From an uncultured Oscillospiraceae bacterium (GTDB lineage: Bacteria; Bacillota; Clostridia; Oscillospirales; Oscillospiraceae): a DNA stretch of 64,000 bases. Under the pieces are notes generated by a model that worked only from the letters and a program-made list of their open reading frames with translations, had not been told where the DNA came from and did no database searches. How positions within the stretch are numbered: the first letter of the stretch is position 1; every line of letters begins with the position of its first letter. Positions 54,721-63,935 of this stretch are shown here, in pieces. The position numbers and the translations under genes were made by a program. Location of the stretch: positions 1 to 64,000 of the forward strand of contig CAKTXA010000008.1 in assembly GCA_934631005.1 (NCBI GenBank), written 5' to 3'.

Positions 54721-54748
54721 TTGACAAACCGGCGATTTATGATATAAT
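54721..54748 (+). promoter_or_regulatory. tRNA-Thr promoter
   Basis: Perfect TTGACA (54721-54726), 16 bases, perfect TATAAT (54743-54748). Confidence 0.88.
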
Positions 54749-54771
54749 ACGAAAGCTGTCTGACAGCAAAT

Positions 54772-54847
54772 GCTACTGTAGCTCAGTTGGTAGAGCGCGT
54801 CATTGGTAATGACGAGGTCGGCAGTTCGAATCTGCCCAGCAGCTCCA
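54772..54847 (+). tRNA. tRNA-Thr (anticodon GGT)
   Basis: 76 bases with encoded CCA. D arm GCTC-AGTTGGTA-GAGC, anticodon stem CGTCA/TGACG around TTGGTAA (GGT at 34-36), T arm GGCAG-TTCGAAT-CTGCC. Acceptor GCTACTG opposite CAGCAGC leaves an A-C mismatch at the fourth pair. Reads ACC and ACU. Confidence 0.94.
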
Positions 54848-54882
54848 AAATCGGCAATTCTCGTAAGAGAGTTGCCGATTTT
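54847..54882 (+). terminator. Terminator of tRNA-Thr
   Basis: Sixteen-bp stem with a GTAA loop and A/T runs at the base. Same design as the tRNA-Leu terminator at 33032-33065. Confidence 0.8.
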
Positions 54883-54954
54883 ACTTATTCACTTTTCACT
54901 ATTCACTAAAAACAATACAGCCGATTTGGGAAAGTAATAGGTAATAGTGAAGAG
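54881..54954. repeat. GTGAA-type short repeat
   Basis: 54881-54912 is the complement of AGTGAATAGTGAAAAGTGAATAAGT, and 54934-54954 reads GTAATAGGTAATAGTGAAGA. The same family occurs at 25617-25650 and 33011-33033, each time just after a terminator. Confidence 0.55.
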
Positions 54955-54962
54955 GTCAATGT

Positions 54963-54991
54963 ACGCCCCACCGGTGCTGCCGGTGGGGCGT
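54963..54991 (+). terminator. Second terminator after tRNA-Thr
   Basis: Twelve-bp stem ACGCCCCACCGG / CCGGTGGGGCGT, TGCTG loop, then TTTTTTG; lies 16 bases from the ABC exporter stop. Confidence 0.85.
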
Positions 54992-55007
54992 TTTTTGAAT
55001 TGCTGGC

Positions 55008-56825
55008 TTATTCGTCGGTCTCCATGATGGTGCGGGTCTGTTCTTCGCGGTACTGGCGGGTGTAGAGCTGCCAGTAGGCGCCCTTTGCAGCCATCAGCTC
55101 GCGGTGCGAGCCGCGCTCGACGATCTTGCCGTCGTGGACGACGAGAATGACATCTGCGCGGCGGATGGTGGACAGGCGGTGCGCGATGATGAACGACGTG
55201 CGCCCCGCCATCACCTGCTCGATGGCGTTCTGGATGAGCCGCTCCGTCACGGTGTCGACAGAGCTGGTGGCCTCGTCGAGGACGAAGATGCGCGGGTCGG
55301 CCAGCAGCGCACGGGCAAACGACAAAAGCTGCTTTTCGCCCGTGGACAGGCCGCTGCCGCCCTCACCGACCTCGGAGTTGTAGCCCTCCGGCAGGCGCGC
55401 GATGATCTCGTCGGCCGACACGGCGTGCACCGCCGCCTCGATCTGCTCCATCGTCGCGTGCTCGTTTCCGTAGCGCAGATTTTCCAGCACCGTGCCGGAA
55501 AACAGGTGCGGCGTCTGCAGCACGTAGCCGATGTTGGAGTGCAGCCAGAGCTGGCTGCGCTCGCGTGCGTCGCGCCCGTCGATGAGCACCTGCCCCTGCG
55601 TCGGCTCGAAGAACCGGCAGACGAGGTTCACGAGCGTCGACTTGCCCGCGCCGGTCTCGCCCACGATGGCCACGTTCGTCCCCTGCGGGACCTTGAGGTC
55701 AAAATGCTCCAGCACGTTCTCCTGCCCGTCCGGGTAGCGGAACGTCACGTCGCGGAACTCAATATCGCCGTAAAGCGGCTCCCAGTTCTCCTTTTTCGGG
55801 TGGAAGCTGTCACCGTATTTTTGGGTGACCTCCGGCGTGTCGCGCACGTCAGACTCCGTCTCCATGAGCTTTGTAAAGCGCTCCACGTTGACCTGCACGT
55901 TTGTTAGCGCGGAGAGGACCTGCACCAGCCACTGGATGGGCTCCATCATGCCCTGCGCGTAGTTCATAAACACCGACAGCGTGCCGATGAGCATCACGCC
56001 GCGCTGCGTGATGACGCCGCCGCGCCACAGAACGATCGCCAGCGCGATCGACGCCGCCATCGCCGTGGTGGACAGGAACAGGCTGCGCATGCGCATCTCG
56101 CGGACGCTCACGCGCTTCATTTCGCCTGTGAGCGTATCAAATTCGCCCTCCATGCGGTCCTCGATGACGAGCGTTTTTGTGGTCTTGGCGCCGGTGATGC
56201 CCTCGTTGAACGCGCCGGTGATCTGCGAGTTGTGCTCGCGCACGCGGCGGTGGTAGAGAACGAGCTTCTTCTGAAAATACATCCCCGAGACCACCAGCAC
56301 CGGCACGATCACCATCACGCCGAGCGCCAGCCTCCAGTTGAGGGCAAACATCGTCACGATCGCAAAGAGCAGATATGCGATATACCACACGCCCTCCATC
56401 AGGCCCCACGCGAGCGTGCTCGCGATGCGGTCGGTGTCGGACATGACGCGCGCGTGGACATAGCCCACGCTGTTCTGATTGAAATACGAGAATGAAAGCG
56501 TTTGCAGATGGTCAAACGCCTGCCGCTTGAGGTCGCGGCCGATGTAGAGCTCGGCCTTGCACGCGCCGTAGGCGGAGATGTAATTGGACGCCGTCTGCAC
56601 CAGCATCACCACCACATACAGACCGATGAACCAGCCGAGCCCCGTCATCGCGCCGCTTGCGATGAAATGGTCGATGGCGTACTGCTGGAACAGCGGGATG
56701 ACCACATCCATCACGCTCGCGAGCGTGCCGAAAAACACCATAGCGAACAGCAGCCTGCCATAGCCCGACAGATAGCTGGCGAGCTTCGGGATGCCGAACA
56801 GGCGCAGATGCGGTTGTTCCTTCAT
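55008..56825 (-). CDS. ABC exporter, catalytic half (heterodimer subunit 2)
   Basis: 605-residue type IV (ABCB-like) exporter half: six helices in the first 320 residues, then an ATPase domain with Walker A GETGAGKST, signature LSTGEKQL (Thr-Gly-Glu for the usual Gly-Gly-Gln) and a full Walker B FVLDEATSSVD with the catalytic Glu. Pairs with the overlapping upstream gene to make a heterodimer that exports drugs, lipids or peptides. ATGA overlap at 56822-56825. Confidence 0.92.
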   Translation of the reverse strand: MKEQPHLRLFGIPKLASYLSGYGRLLFAMVFFGTLASVMDVVIPLFQQYAIDHFIASGAMTGLGWFIGLYVVVMLVQTASNYISAYGACKAELYIGRDLKRQAFDHLQTLSFSYFNQNSVGYVHARVMSDTDRIASTLAWGLMEGVWYIAYLLFAIVTMFALNWRLALGVMVIVPVLVVSGMYFQKKLVLYHRRVREHNSQITGAFNEGITGAKTTKTLVIEDRMEGEFDTLTGEMKRVSVREMRMRSLFLSTTAMAASIALAIVLWRGGVITQRGVMLIGTLSVFMNYAQGMMEPIQWLVQVLSALTNVQVNVERFTKLMETESDVRDTPEVTQKYGDSFHPKKENWEPLYGDIEFRDVTFRYPDGQENVLEHFDLKVPQGTNVAIVGETGAGKSTLVNLVCRFFEPTQGQVLIDGRDARERSQLWLHSNIGYVLQTPHLFSGTVLENLRYGNEHATMEQIEAAVHAVSADEIIARLPEGYNSEVGEGGSGLSTGEKQLLSFARALLADPRIFVLDEATSSVDTVTERLIQNAIEQVMAGRTSFIIAHRLSTIRRADVILVVHDGKIVERGSHRELMAAKGAYWQLYTRQYREEQTRTIMETDE

Positions 56826-58621
56826 CGTTCGGCCTCCTCTCCAATGGACATTTGCATATCATAGATCTGGCGGAACAGCCCGTCCTCGCGGAGCAGCCGC
56901 TCCGGCGTGCCGAGCTGCAGCACCCTGCCGTGGTCGAGCACCAGAATGTTGTCACAGTCCAGCAGCGTTGTGATGCGGTGCGAGATGATGATGCTCGTCG
57001 TGCCCTTGCGGTCGCGGGCCAGCGCGGCGCGAATTTTCTCATCCGTCTGCGTGTCGACCGCCGAGAGCGAGTCGTCAAACACCGTGACCGGCGTTTTCTG
57101 CGTCAGCATCCGCGCGATGGCCACGCGCTGCTTCTGCCCGCCGGAGAGCGTTACGCCGCGCTCGCCCACCATGGTGTCATAGCCGTTTGCAAAGCCCGCA
57201 ATATCGTCCGCGATGCAGGCGGTCTTTGCGGCCTCGCGGATGGTCTGCTCGTCCGCGCCGCAGACGCCGATGTTCTCCGCGATCGTCCGCGAAAAAAGAA
57301 ACGGCTCCTGCAGCACGACGCCCACATTTTTCCGCACCCACGCGGCGGGCATCTCCGCAAGGTCCGCGCCGCCGACCGTCACGCGCCCTTCGCTCGGCGC
57401 GTAGAGACGGCACAGCATCAGAAGCAGACTGCTCTTGCCCGAGCCCGTTCCGCCGAGCACGCCGAAGCGGCTGCCCGCCGGGATGGTGAACGACACGTCG
57501 TGCAGCACGTCCGCGCCGGTATCATAGCGGAACGACACGCGGTCAAACACAATGTCGCCGTCCATGGGCAGCGCCTGCGCCCCGGGCGCGTCCTGCTCCA
57601 CGGGCGCGTCCAAGATCTCGCCGATACGCGCGACCGAAACGCCGGCCTTGCTCATCTCCGAGATGACGCGGCCAAGCCTGCGCACGGGGCCGATGATCAT
57701 GGCATTGTAGATGGCAAACGACACAAAATCGCCCTCGGTCATCTCGCCGCGCACGCACAGGAGGCTGCCGAATATAACGACGAGCATCGTCTGCAAACAC
57801 GCCGTCATATCGCCGACGGCCCAGAAATCCGAGAGCGTCTTGCACAGGCGCACCCAGAGCGTGGTGTACTCCTGATTCTGCTTTTCAAAGCGCTCGCGCT
57901 CAAAATTTTCGCGCCCGAACGCGCGCACCACGCGCACGCCGGTCAGATTCTCCTGCGCGATGGTGGACAGCACGCCCTCGCTCTCGTCGCAGGCCGTGAA
58001 GCGCTCGCGCACCTTGTTGTGAAACAGGATCGAATAGCTCACGATGATGGGGAACATCGCCCCCGGCACGAGCGCCAGCTTCCAGTTCATCAGCGCCATG
58101 CACGTCAGCGACAGCACGATCATGGCGATCATGCGAAATACCGACACGAACTGCTCCTGAAAAAACTGCTTGATGCGCTCTACATCGGACGTGCAGCGCT
58201 GGATAATATCGCCGGTCGGATTTTTGGAATGCCACGCCCACGGCAGGTGCTGAATGTGGCCATAGAGCAGGTCGCGGCTCGTTTTTACGAGCGTCTCGCC
58301 CGCTTTTGCCGTGTAGAGCTGCATCAAGTAGCGGAAGATCGCCGAAAGGAGCCCCACTGCCACCAGCACCGCCGCCGGGAGCCACAGCGCGCCGCGGATG
58401 TGCTCCGCCCTGCCGAACAGCGCCGCGATCCGCGCCGCCGCCGCGCTGCGCACGGGCGCGCTGCCGATGAACGAGTCCACGCTCACGCGGATGATCTGCG
58501 GGATGATCAGCTCGCAGCCCGTAAAGATCAGGCCCGACACGATGCAGACTGTAAAACAGCCCCAGCTTCCATGCAGAAGCCGGAGCATCGTGCGGCCGTT
58601 TCCGGTCTTTTGCTTCTTCAA
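56822..58621 (-). CDS. ABC exporter, degenerate half (heterodimer subunit 1)
   Basis: 599-residue exporter half with six N-terminal helices. ATPase: Walker A GGTGSGKSS, signature LSGGQKQR, Walker B VFDDSLSAVD, in which Asp replaces the catalytic Glu, as in one subunit of characterised heterodimeric exporters. One nucleotide site is therefore weak or inactive. The start is taken as the TTG at 58621 because GGGAGGGAGG lies just before it; a TTG at 58651 lacks such a site. The leader contains an 11-bp hairpin. Confidence 0.9.
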   Translation of the reverse strand: MKKQKTGNGRTMLRLLHGSWGCFTVCIVSGLIFTGCELIIPQIIRVSVDSFIGSAPVRSAAAARIAALFGRAEHIRGALWLPAAVLVAVGLLSAIFRYLMQLYTAKAGETLVKTSRDLLYGHIQHLPWAWHSKNPTGDIIQRCTSDVERIKQFFQEQFVSVFRMIAMIVLSLTCMALMNWKLALVPGAMFPIIVSYSILFHNKVRERFTACDESEGVLSTIAQENLTGVRVVRAFGRENFERERFEKQNQEYTTLWVRLCKTLSDFWAVGDMTACLQTMLVVIFGSLLCVRGEMTEGDFVSFAIYNAMIIGPVRRLGRVISEMSKAGVSVARIGEILDAPVEQDAPGAQALPMDGDIVFDRVSFRYDTGADVLHDVSFTIPAGSRFGVLGGTGSGKSSLLLMLCRLYAPSEGRVTVGGADLAEMPAAWVRKNVGVVLQEPFLFSRTIAENIGVCGADEQTIREAAKTACIADDIAGFANGYDTMVGERGVTLSGGQKQRVAIARMLTQKTPVTVFDDSLSAVDTQTDEKIRAALARDRKGTTSIIISHRITTLLDCDNILVLDHGRVLQLGTPERLLREDGLFRQIYDMQMSIGEEAER

Positions 58622-58649
58622 ATTCTTTCCTCCCTCCCTTATGGGAATC

Positions 58650-58675
58650 AAAGGCGGCGCACACGCGCCGCCTTT
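58650..58675. terminator. Hairpin in the ABC exporter leader
   Basis: Eleven-bp stem AAAGGCGGCGC / GCGCCGCCTTT with an ACAC loop, just downstream of the exporter promoter. May end transcription from the Opp operon or attenuate the exporter. Confidence 0.6.
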
Positions 58676-58681
58676 GTGATA

Positions 58682-58710
58682 ATGCTACTATGTTTTCCCG
58701 AAAAATGCAA
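58682..58710 (-). promoter_or_regulatory. ABC exporter promoter
   Basis: Minus strand TTGCAT (58705-58710), 17 bases, TAGCAT (58682-58687). Shares TTGCATTTT(T)CGGGAAA with the gltA promoter. Confidence 0.65.
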
Positions 58711-58735
58711 TGCGCCTAGAAAATCCTCAGAATTC

Positions 58736-58996
58736 TTAAGGTTTCCAAATTAAAAACAGAAGTGCCAGGAGGATGCCGAGGCCCAGCAGGTACGCGCCTG
58801 CGATCAGGAGCACGGCCTTCATCGCGCCGAGCACGGCCCAGCGCTTTTCTTTACGGGTCAGCTCCAGACCCTCGCCGCGGCTCTCCTGCGGCTCCTCGCG
58901 CCGTTTTTTCCGCGGCAGGATCGTGGGCTGCGGTGCGATGCCGCTCATGTCGGCGATCGTCCGCCCGTCGTCCTCAAACGGTTCGCGCTTTCTCAT
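58736..58996 (-). CDS. Small membrane protein at the end of the opp operon
   Basis: 86 residues: a charged cytoplasmic half (ILPRKKRREEPQESRGEG) and one C-terminal membrane helix (AVLLIAGAYLLGLGILLALL). Not recognised. Its ATG overlaps the oppF stop (ATGA), so it is made with the Opp transporter and may be an accessory or assembly factor. Confidence 0.7.
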   Translation of the reverse strand: MRKREPFEDDGRTIADMSGIAPQPTILPRKKRREEPQESRGEGLELTRKEKRWAVLGAMKAVLLIAGAYLLGLGILLALLFLIWKP

Positions 58997-60015
58997 TTGT
59001 CAAACAGGTGGCAGACCACGTAGTGGCCCTTTTCGACCTCGCGCTGGCAGGGCGCTTCCTCGCGGCAGCGCTCCGTTGCGTACGGGCAGCGCGTGTGGAA
59101 CTTGCAGCCCTTCGGCGGGTTCGCCGGGGACGGGATGGAGCCCTGCAGCACGATGCGCTCGCGCTTGATCGTCGGGTCGGGGATGGGGATGGCGGAGAAC
59201 AGCGCCTTGGTGTACGGGTGCAGCGGGTGCGCAAAAATGTCCTCCGTCTGCCCGTATTCCACGAGATTGCCGAGATACATGACGCCGACGTGATCCGAAA
59301 TATGCTCCACAACGGACAGGTCGTGCGAGATAAACAGGTATGTCAGGCTGTATTTCTCCTGCAAATCCTTCAAAAGGTTAATGATCTGCGCCTGAATGGA
59401 CACGTCGAGCGCGGAGACCGGCTCGTCGCAGACGACGAACTCCGGATTCAGCGCCAGCGCGCGGGCAATGCAGATACGCTGCCGCTGGCCGCCGGAAAAT
59501 TCGTGCGGATAGCGGGTCTTATGGTACGGCTGGAGGCCGCAGTTATCCATGACCTGGTCGATATAATCGTCAAAATCCGCCTTGGAGACAATGTTATGCT
59601 CCCGCGCCGCCTCGCCGATGATCTCGCCGACCGGAAGGCGCGGCGAAAGGCTGGAGAACGGGTCCTGGAAGATGATCTGCATCTTCGGGCGCAGCGCGCG
59701 CATTTCCGCGGGGGTGAGGTCGTAGATTTCCTGGCCGTTGAAGAGCACCTGGCCGCCGGTCTTTTCACCGCACAGGCGCAGCACCGCGCGCCCGGTGGTC
59801 GATTTGCCGCAGCCGGACTCGCCGACAAGGCCCATGGTGCAGCCGCGCTTGAGTGAGAACGTCACGCCGTCCACGGCCTTGACATGCCCGACCGTTTTGG
59901 ACAGCAGCCCGCCCTTGATGGGGAAGTATTTCTTGAGGTCATTGACCGTCAGGATATACTGCGGATCGTAGTCCGCGGGGGTGAAGTCAGGCGCAGTCTG
60001 CTTTTTATCCGCCAT
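58993..60015 (-). CDS. oppF: Oligopeptide ABC transporter ATPase OppF
   Basis: 340-residue ATPase: Walker A GESGCGKST, signature FSGGQRQR, Walker B FVVCDEPVSALD, and the C-terminal Opp/Dpp extension with CKFHTRCPYATERC, whose Cys in relatives bind a 4Fe-4S cluster. Works with OppD to power peptide import. The ATG at 60015 is favoured; a GTG at 60024 overlaps the oppD end. Confidence 0.93.
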   Translation of the reverse strand: MADKKQTAPDFTPADYDPQYILTVNDLKKYFPIKGGLLSKTVGHVKAVDGVTFSLKRGCTMGLVGESGCGKSTTGRAVLRLCGEKTGGQVLFNGQEIYDLTPAEMRALRPKMQIIFQDPFSSLSPRLPVGEIIGEAAREHNIVSKADFDDYIDQVMDNCGLQPYHKTRYPHEFSGGQRQRICIARALALNPEFVVCDEPVSALDVSIQAQIINLLKDLQEKYSLTYLFISHDLSVVEHISDHVGVMYLGNLVEYGQTEDIFAHPLHPYTKALFSAIPIPDPTIKRERIVLQGSIPSPANPPKGCKFHTRCPYATERCREEAPCQREVEKGHYVVCHLFDK

Positions 60016-60016
60016 T

Positions 60017-61165
60017 TCACTCACCCGCCTTTCTGTTTTCCTCGTAATAGCGATAGCAGCTCACCTTGTGCGTGGGGCTGAGACTGATCTCACAGGGGTA
60101 TTCGCCCGTGCAGCACGGAAGCTGCGACTCGCAGCGATCCTTAAAGTAGCAGTAGTCCGGCATGTTGACCGGGTTCGGCACCTTGCCGGGGATGGAATAG
60201 AGCTTGTCGACCTTTTTGCCGACCACCGGCTTGGACGCCATCAGGCCGATGGTGTACGGGTGGCACGGATGGGCGAAGATCTCCTCCGCCGTGCCCTTTT
60301 CCACGATCCGCCCGGCGTACATCACGACCACATAGTCCGCCATCTCGGCGATGACGCCGAGGTCGTGCGTGATGAGCATGATGGACGAATTGATCTTGTC
60401 CTTGAGCTGGCGCAGAAGGTCCAGGATCTGCGCCTGGATCGTCACGTCCAGCGCCGTGGTCGGCTCGTCGGCGATGATGATGCGGGGATTGCAGGCCAGC
60501 GCCATGGCGATCATCACACGCTGGCGCATGCCGCCGGACAGCTCGTGCGGATACATCATGTAAACGCCCTCGCTGTTCGCGATGCCGACGGTCTCCAGCA
60601 TTTCGATGGTGCGCGCTCTGACCTCTTCCTTCGTTTTCTGCGCGCCCTCGTGCAGCGCGATGACCTCGTCGATCTGCGCGCCGATGCGGAACACGGGGTT
60701 CAGGCTCGTCATCGGCTCCTGAAAGATCATGGAGACGAAATTGCCACGCAGCGCCTGCATCTTCTCATTCGGCGTTTTGGTGATGTCATACGCCTTGTCG
60801 CCGAGGTTCAGCCGGATGGCGCCCTCCACGACCTGCCCCTGCGGCCGCTGCAAAAGCTGCATGAGTGACAAACTCGTCACGGACTTGCCGCAGCCGGACT
60901 CGCCCACCACGCCGACGGTCTTGCCGATCGGCACGTCGAACGACACGCCGTCCACACTCTTGACAACGCCCGTATCCGTGAAGAAATACGTGTGCAGGTC
61001 GTCAAATTCCACCGCGTTTTTGGCGTCGTGCATCGTGGTGAGGTATTCGCTTTCAGGCACGTTTTTGCGCTTGCGCTTTTTCTCGAATTGGTTCGTGATC
61101 TTGCGGTTTTCCCGGGAGATCCGCCGGGCTTCCTTACCGGAAAGGTATCCTTCCTGTTTTGCCAT
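60017..61165 (-). CDS. oppD: Oligopeptide ABC transporter ATPase OppD
   Basis: 382 residues. A charged N-terminal extension of about 45 residues, rich in Lys and Arg, precedes the ATPase domain: GESGCGKSV, LSGGMRQR, IIIADEPTTALD, and the C-terminal motif YCYFKDRCESQLPCC. The extension is longer than usual. GGGAGGAG precedes the ATG, 18 bases after oppC. Confidence 0.93.
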   Translation of the reverse strand: MAKQEGYLSGKEARRISRENRKITNQFEKKRKRKNVPESEYLTTMHDAKNAVEFDDLHTYFFTDTGVVKSVDGVSFDVPIGKTVGVVGESGCGKSVTSLSLMQLLQRPQGQVVEGAIRLNLGDKAYDITKTPNEKMQALRGNFVSMIFQEPMTSLNPVFRIGAQIDEVIALHEGAQKTKEEVRARTIEMLETVGIANSEGVYMMYPHELSGGMRQRVMIAMALACNPRIIIADEPTTALDVTIQAQILDLLRQLKDKINSSIMLITHDLGVIAEMADYVVVMYAGRIVEKGTAEEIFAHPCHPYTIGLMASKPVVGKKVDKLYSIPGKVPNPVNMPDYCYFKDRCESQLPCCTGEYPCEISLSPTHKVSCYRYYEENRKAGE

Positions 61166-61183
61166 CGTGCGCTCCTCCCTTCC

Positions 61184-62731
61184 TTACCGCTTCATCTTCG
61201 GGTCGAATGCGTCGCGCAGACCGTCGCCGACGAAGTTGAAGCCGAGGACGGTGAGCAGCAGGCACACGCCCGCCGGGATCCAGATAAACAGATAGTTCGT
61301 CATAACGTAGGCGTTATTGACGTCGTTGATGATATTGCCCCACGACGCAAACGGGTACTTGACGCCAAGGCCGAGGAACGACAGCGTCGCCTCCGTCAAA
61401 ATCGTCGAGCCGAGGCCCATCGTGCAGATGACGATGAGCTGCGGGATGACGTTGGGGATGAGGTGGCGGAAGATGCGGTTCCACACGCGGATGCCGCCGG
61501 CTTCCGTCGCCAGCATGAACTCCTGCTCGCGCAGGGACAAAATCTGCCCGCGCACAAGACGGGCGATGCCCGGCCAGCCGAGGAAGCCCAGGATCAGCAT
61601 CAGGTAGACCATACGCGTCCACGAGTCGATCTTCATCGCGTCCATCGCTGAGCCGATGATGATGATGACCGGCATGGACGGCACGCAGTAGAAGACATCC
61701 ACGATGCGCATGATGAGGTTATCGACCCAGCCGCCGAAATAGCCCGAAATTCCGCCCAGCAGAATGCCGAGCGAGGCTTCGATCGCCACGACGATAAAGC
61801 CGATGATGAGCGACACGCGGCCGCCGTACATGAGCCGGGTCAGCATATCCATGCCGTTCGTGTCGGTGCCGAGCGGATGCTCCTTGCTCGGCGCGGAATA
61901 GCGGTCATAGACGTAGGTGTCTTTCATCTGCTTGACCGACCACACGTCGGTGCTCGCGTCATACACCATGTCGTATTCCGCGGTCTCGCCGGTCTCGTCG
62001 GTATAGGTGAACATCTCGTCGCCGCGGTCGACCGCCTCTTCCAAGCGCTCGCGGAAGTCGCGTGTGATGACGATGGTGGGGTCGGCTGCCGACACGACGA
62101 TGCGGGAGATATAGCCCAGCTCCGCGCCATCCTGCAGGATGTTGCCCGCGTCGTCCAGCTCATACGCCGCGCCGTCTGCTTCAAATGTGTGCGCGCCGCC
62201 TGCCTCCGCCCGCAGCGCCGCAAGACGGACCGCGAACGGGACGGCCTCGCCGCCGTCTACGGCGTTGATGAGGTCGCGGCTGGCATAGCCCATGACCTGC
62301 CCGTCCTGATAGACGGCGTAGGTATCGTCGCTGACGATCTCCAGCGTATAATCGACATCCTTATAATTGAATTCCGTCTGCCCCTTCTTGAACGCGTCGA
62401 GCGCCTTGCTCTGCGCGATGGAGCCGAACTTCTGCCCGTCCGCCACGACAAAGCGCATGGCGTCGTTGCGCGTAAAGCCGACATATTCCTTGGACATCTG
62501 CGTATAGGTGTAGAACTGCTCGTCCTGCCCGTAGGGGCTGATGACGCCGCCGAGGAAGGAGAACAGGAACATCGCGACCAGGATCGAAAGGCCGATCACC
62601 GCCAGCCGGTTGCGGAAAAACCGCCTTGCCACCAGCGCGCCCGGTGAGAGGACCTTGACGCGGCGGTCATCGTTCAGGGAGTACTGCTCCTGCGGCGTAT
62701 TTTTTGCATCGTTCTGCTTTTTTGCGCTCAT
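61184..62731 (-). CDS. oppC: Oligopeptide ABC transporter permease OppC with large insertion
   Basis: 515 residues, against about 300 for ordinary OppC. The first helix (LAVIGLSILVAMFLFSFLGG) is followed by roughly 200 extra residues (about 75-275) rich in acidic and aromatic residues, then the normal domain from SKEHPLGTDTNGMDMLTRL through the EAA loop EFMLATEAGGIRVWNRIFRH. The insert falls on the outer face, between helix 1 and 2, so it could contact the peptide-binding protein. Fifteen bases after oppB. Confidence 0.92.
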   Translation of the reverse strand: MSAKKQNDAKNTPQEQYSLNDDRRVKVLSPGALVARRFFRNRLAVIGLSILVAMFLFSFLGGVISPYGQDEQFYTYTQMSKEYVGFTRNDAMRFVVADGQKFGSIAQSKALDAFKKGQTEFNYKDVDYTLEIVSDDTYAVYQDGQVMGYASRDLINAVDGGEAVPFAVRLAALRAEAGGAHTFEADGAAYELDDAGNILQDGAELGYISRIVVSAADPTIVITRDFRERLEEAVDRGDEMFTYTDETGETAEYDMVYDASTDVWSVKQMKDTYVYDRYSAPSKEHPLGTDTNGMDMLTRLMYGGRVSLIIGFIVVAIEASLGILLGGISGYFGGWVDNLIMRIVDVFYCVPSMPVIIIIGSAMDAMKIDSWTRMVYLMLILGFLGWPGIARLVRGQILSLREQEFMLATEAGGIRVWNRIFRHLIPNVIPQLIVICTMGLGSTILTEATLSFLGLGVKYPFASWGNIINDVNNAYVMTNYLFIWIPAGVCLLLTVLGFNFVGDGLRDAFDPKMKR

Positions 62732-62746
62732 TTTGCAGCCCCCCTC

Positions 62747-63733
62747 TTACGAAATGCGCACGCGCGGGTCGACCACGCCGTACAGAATATCGGTCAGGAG
62801 GTTGCTCGCCAGCGTAAGCACCGCCATAAACGACAGGTAGAACATCGAAAACGGAATATCGCCCGCCACCATCGACTGATACGACACATAGCCGATACCG
62901 GGGATGGAAAACAGCGTCTCGGTGATGAGTGCGCCGGAGAACAGCCCCGGCAGTGAGCCGCCGATGATCGTGACCAGCGGGATGAGCGTGTTGCGGAAGG
63001 CGTGCTTGTAGACGACCTTCTTTTCCGTCAGGCCCTTGGCCCGCGCGGTGCGGATGTAGTCGGCGCTGAGCACCTCGAGCATATTCGTGCGCGTATAGCG
63101 CATATACGAACCGATGGACACGATGACGAGCGTGAGGATCGGCAGCACGAGGTGGTTTGCCTTATCGAGGAACTGGTGCCATGCGTCCAGCTGCGCATAG
63201 TCCCGCCCAACAAGGCCGAACAGATCGAACCAGCCGAGCTTGACGGAGAACACCAGCTTCAAAAGCGTTGCGAAGAAGAACGTGGGCAGCGAGATGCCGA
63301 CCAGCGCGATGGCGGAGATCGTATAGTCCGTGCGGGAATACTGCTTGGTGGCCGCCAGCACACCCAGCGGCACGGCGATGAGCAGCGAGATCACAAACGA
63401 AATGCCGCCCATGATGACGGAAAGCCCCACGACCTCGCCGAACTTTGCGACCGCCGGGACGTTCCACTTCCAGCTGTCGCCGAAGTTGCCGACGATGGCC
63501 TTGGACAGCCACGTAAAGAAGCCCGGCACAATGTCCAGATCCAGACCGAACGAGGCGTTGAGCTGCGCCAGCCACTCCTCATAGGGCTTGGCGCCCGGCG
63601 CCTGCGAGAGCTGGATCGCCATGGTCTGTGCAAACGAGGCGGGCAGACAGCGAAGCAATGCGTAGATGATGAACATCACGCAGAACAGGATCAAGATCGA
63701 CTGTAGGATGCGCTTGATGATGTAATTTCGCAC
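62747..63733 (-). CDS. oppB: Oligopeptide ABC transporter permease OppB
   Basis: 328-residue permease with six helices: NYIIKRILQSILILFCVMFI at the start and the EAA loop SADYIRTARAKGLTEKKVVY near 225-245. The start is the GTG at 63733 with AAGGAA about ten bases upstream; an open frame to 63844 is not supported. Three hairpins separate it from oppA. Confidence 0.93.
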   Translation of the reverse strand: MRNYIIKRILQSILILFCVMFIIYALLRCLPASFAQTMAIQLSQAPGAKPYEEWLAQLNASFGLDLDIVPGFFTWLSKAIVGNFGDSWKWNVPAVAKFGEVVGLSVIMGGISFVISLLIAVPLGVLAATKQYSRTDYTISAIALVGISLPTFFFATLLKLVFSVKLGWFDLFGLVGRDYAQLDAWHQFLDKANHLVLPILTLVIVSIGSYMRYTRTNMLEVLSADYIRTARAKGLTEKKVVYKHAFRNTLIPLVTIIGGSLPGLFSGALITETLFSIPGIGYVSYQSMVAGDIPFSMFYLSFMAVLTLASNLLTDILYGVVDPRVRIS

Positions 63734-63800
63734 GTTTGATTCGTTCCTTCCTTGCGCGACCGGGTCGCGGTAGTGGTTGCGGCAATGCCCGAATATAGAC

Positions 63801-63838
63801 ATCCGGGCTCCTCTCGTATGTGCGCGGGGAGCCCGGAT
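63801..63838. other. Hairpin between oppA and oppB
   Basis: Eleven-bp stem ATCCGGGCTCC / GGAGCCCGGAT with a 16-base loop. A small CAGCCG/CGGCTG hairpin follows near 63850-63864. Confidence 0.6.
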
Positions 63839-63899
63839 ACCCACATTCGCAGCCGCTGCGGCTGTGAAATGGCCTAGAATACCTTGGCGTGGCTCAGCG

Positions 63900-63935
63900 A
63901 GCCGTTTCCGGCGCCCTGAGACGCCGGAAACGGCT
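63900..63935. terminator. Hairpin after oppA
   Basis: Fourteen-bp stem (63900-63913 with 63922-63935), eight-base loop, 42 bases after the oppA stop. No T-run on the minus strand, so probably a partial terminator that keeps oppA mRNA in excess. Confidence 0.65.

Noticed and set aside
56852..58753. 633-codon frame opposite the ABC exporter
   Set aside because: Antisense shadow; composition unlike any real protein here.
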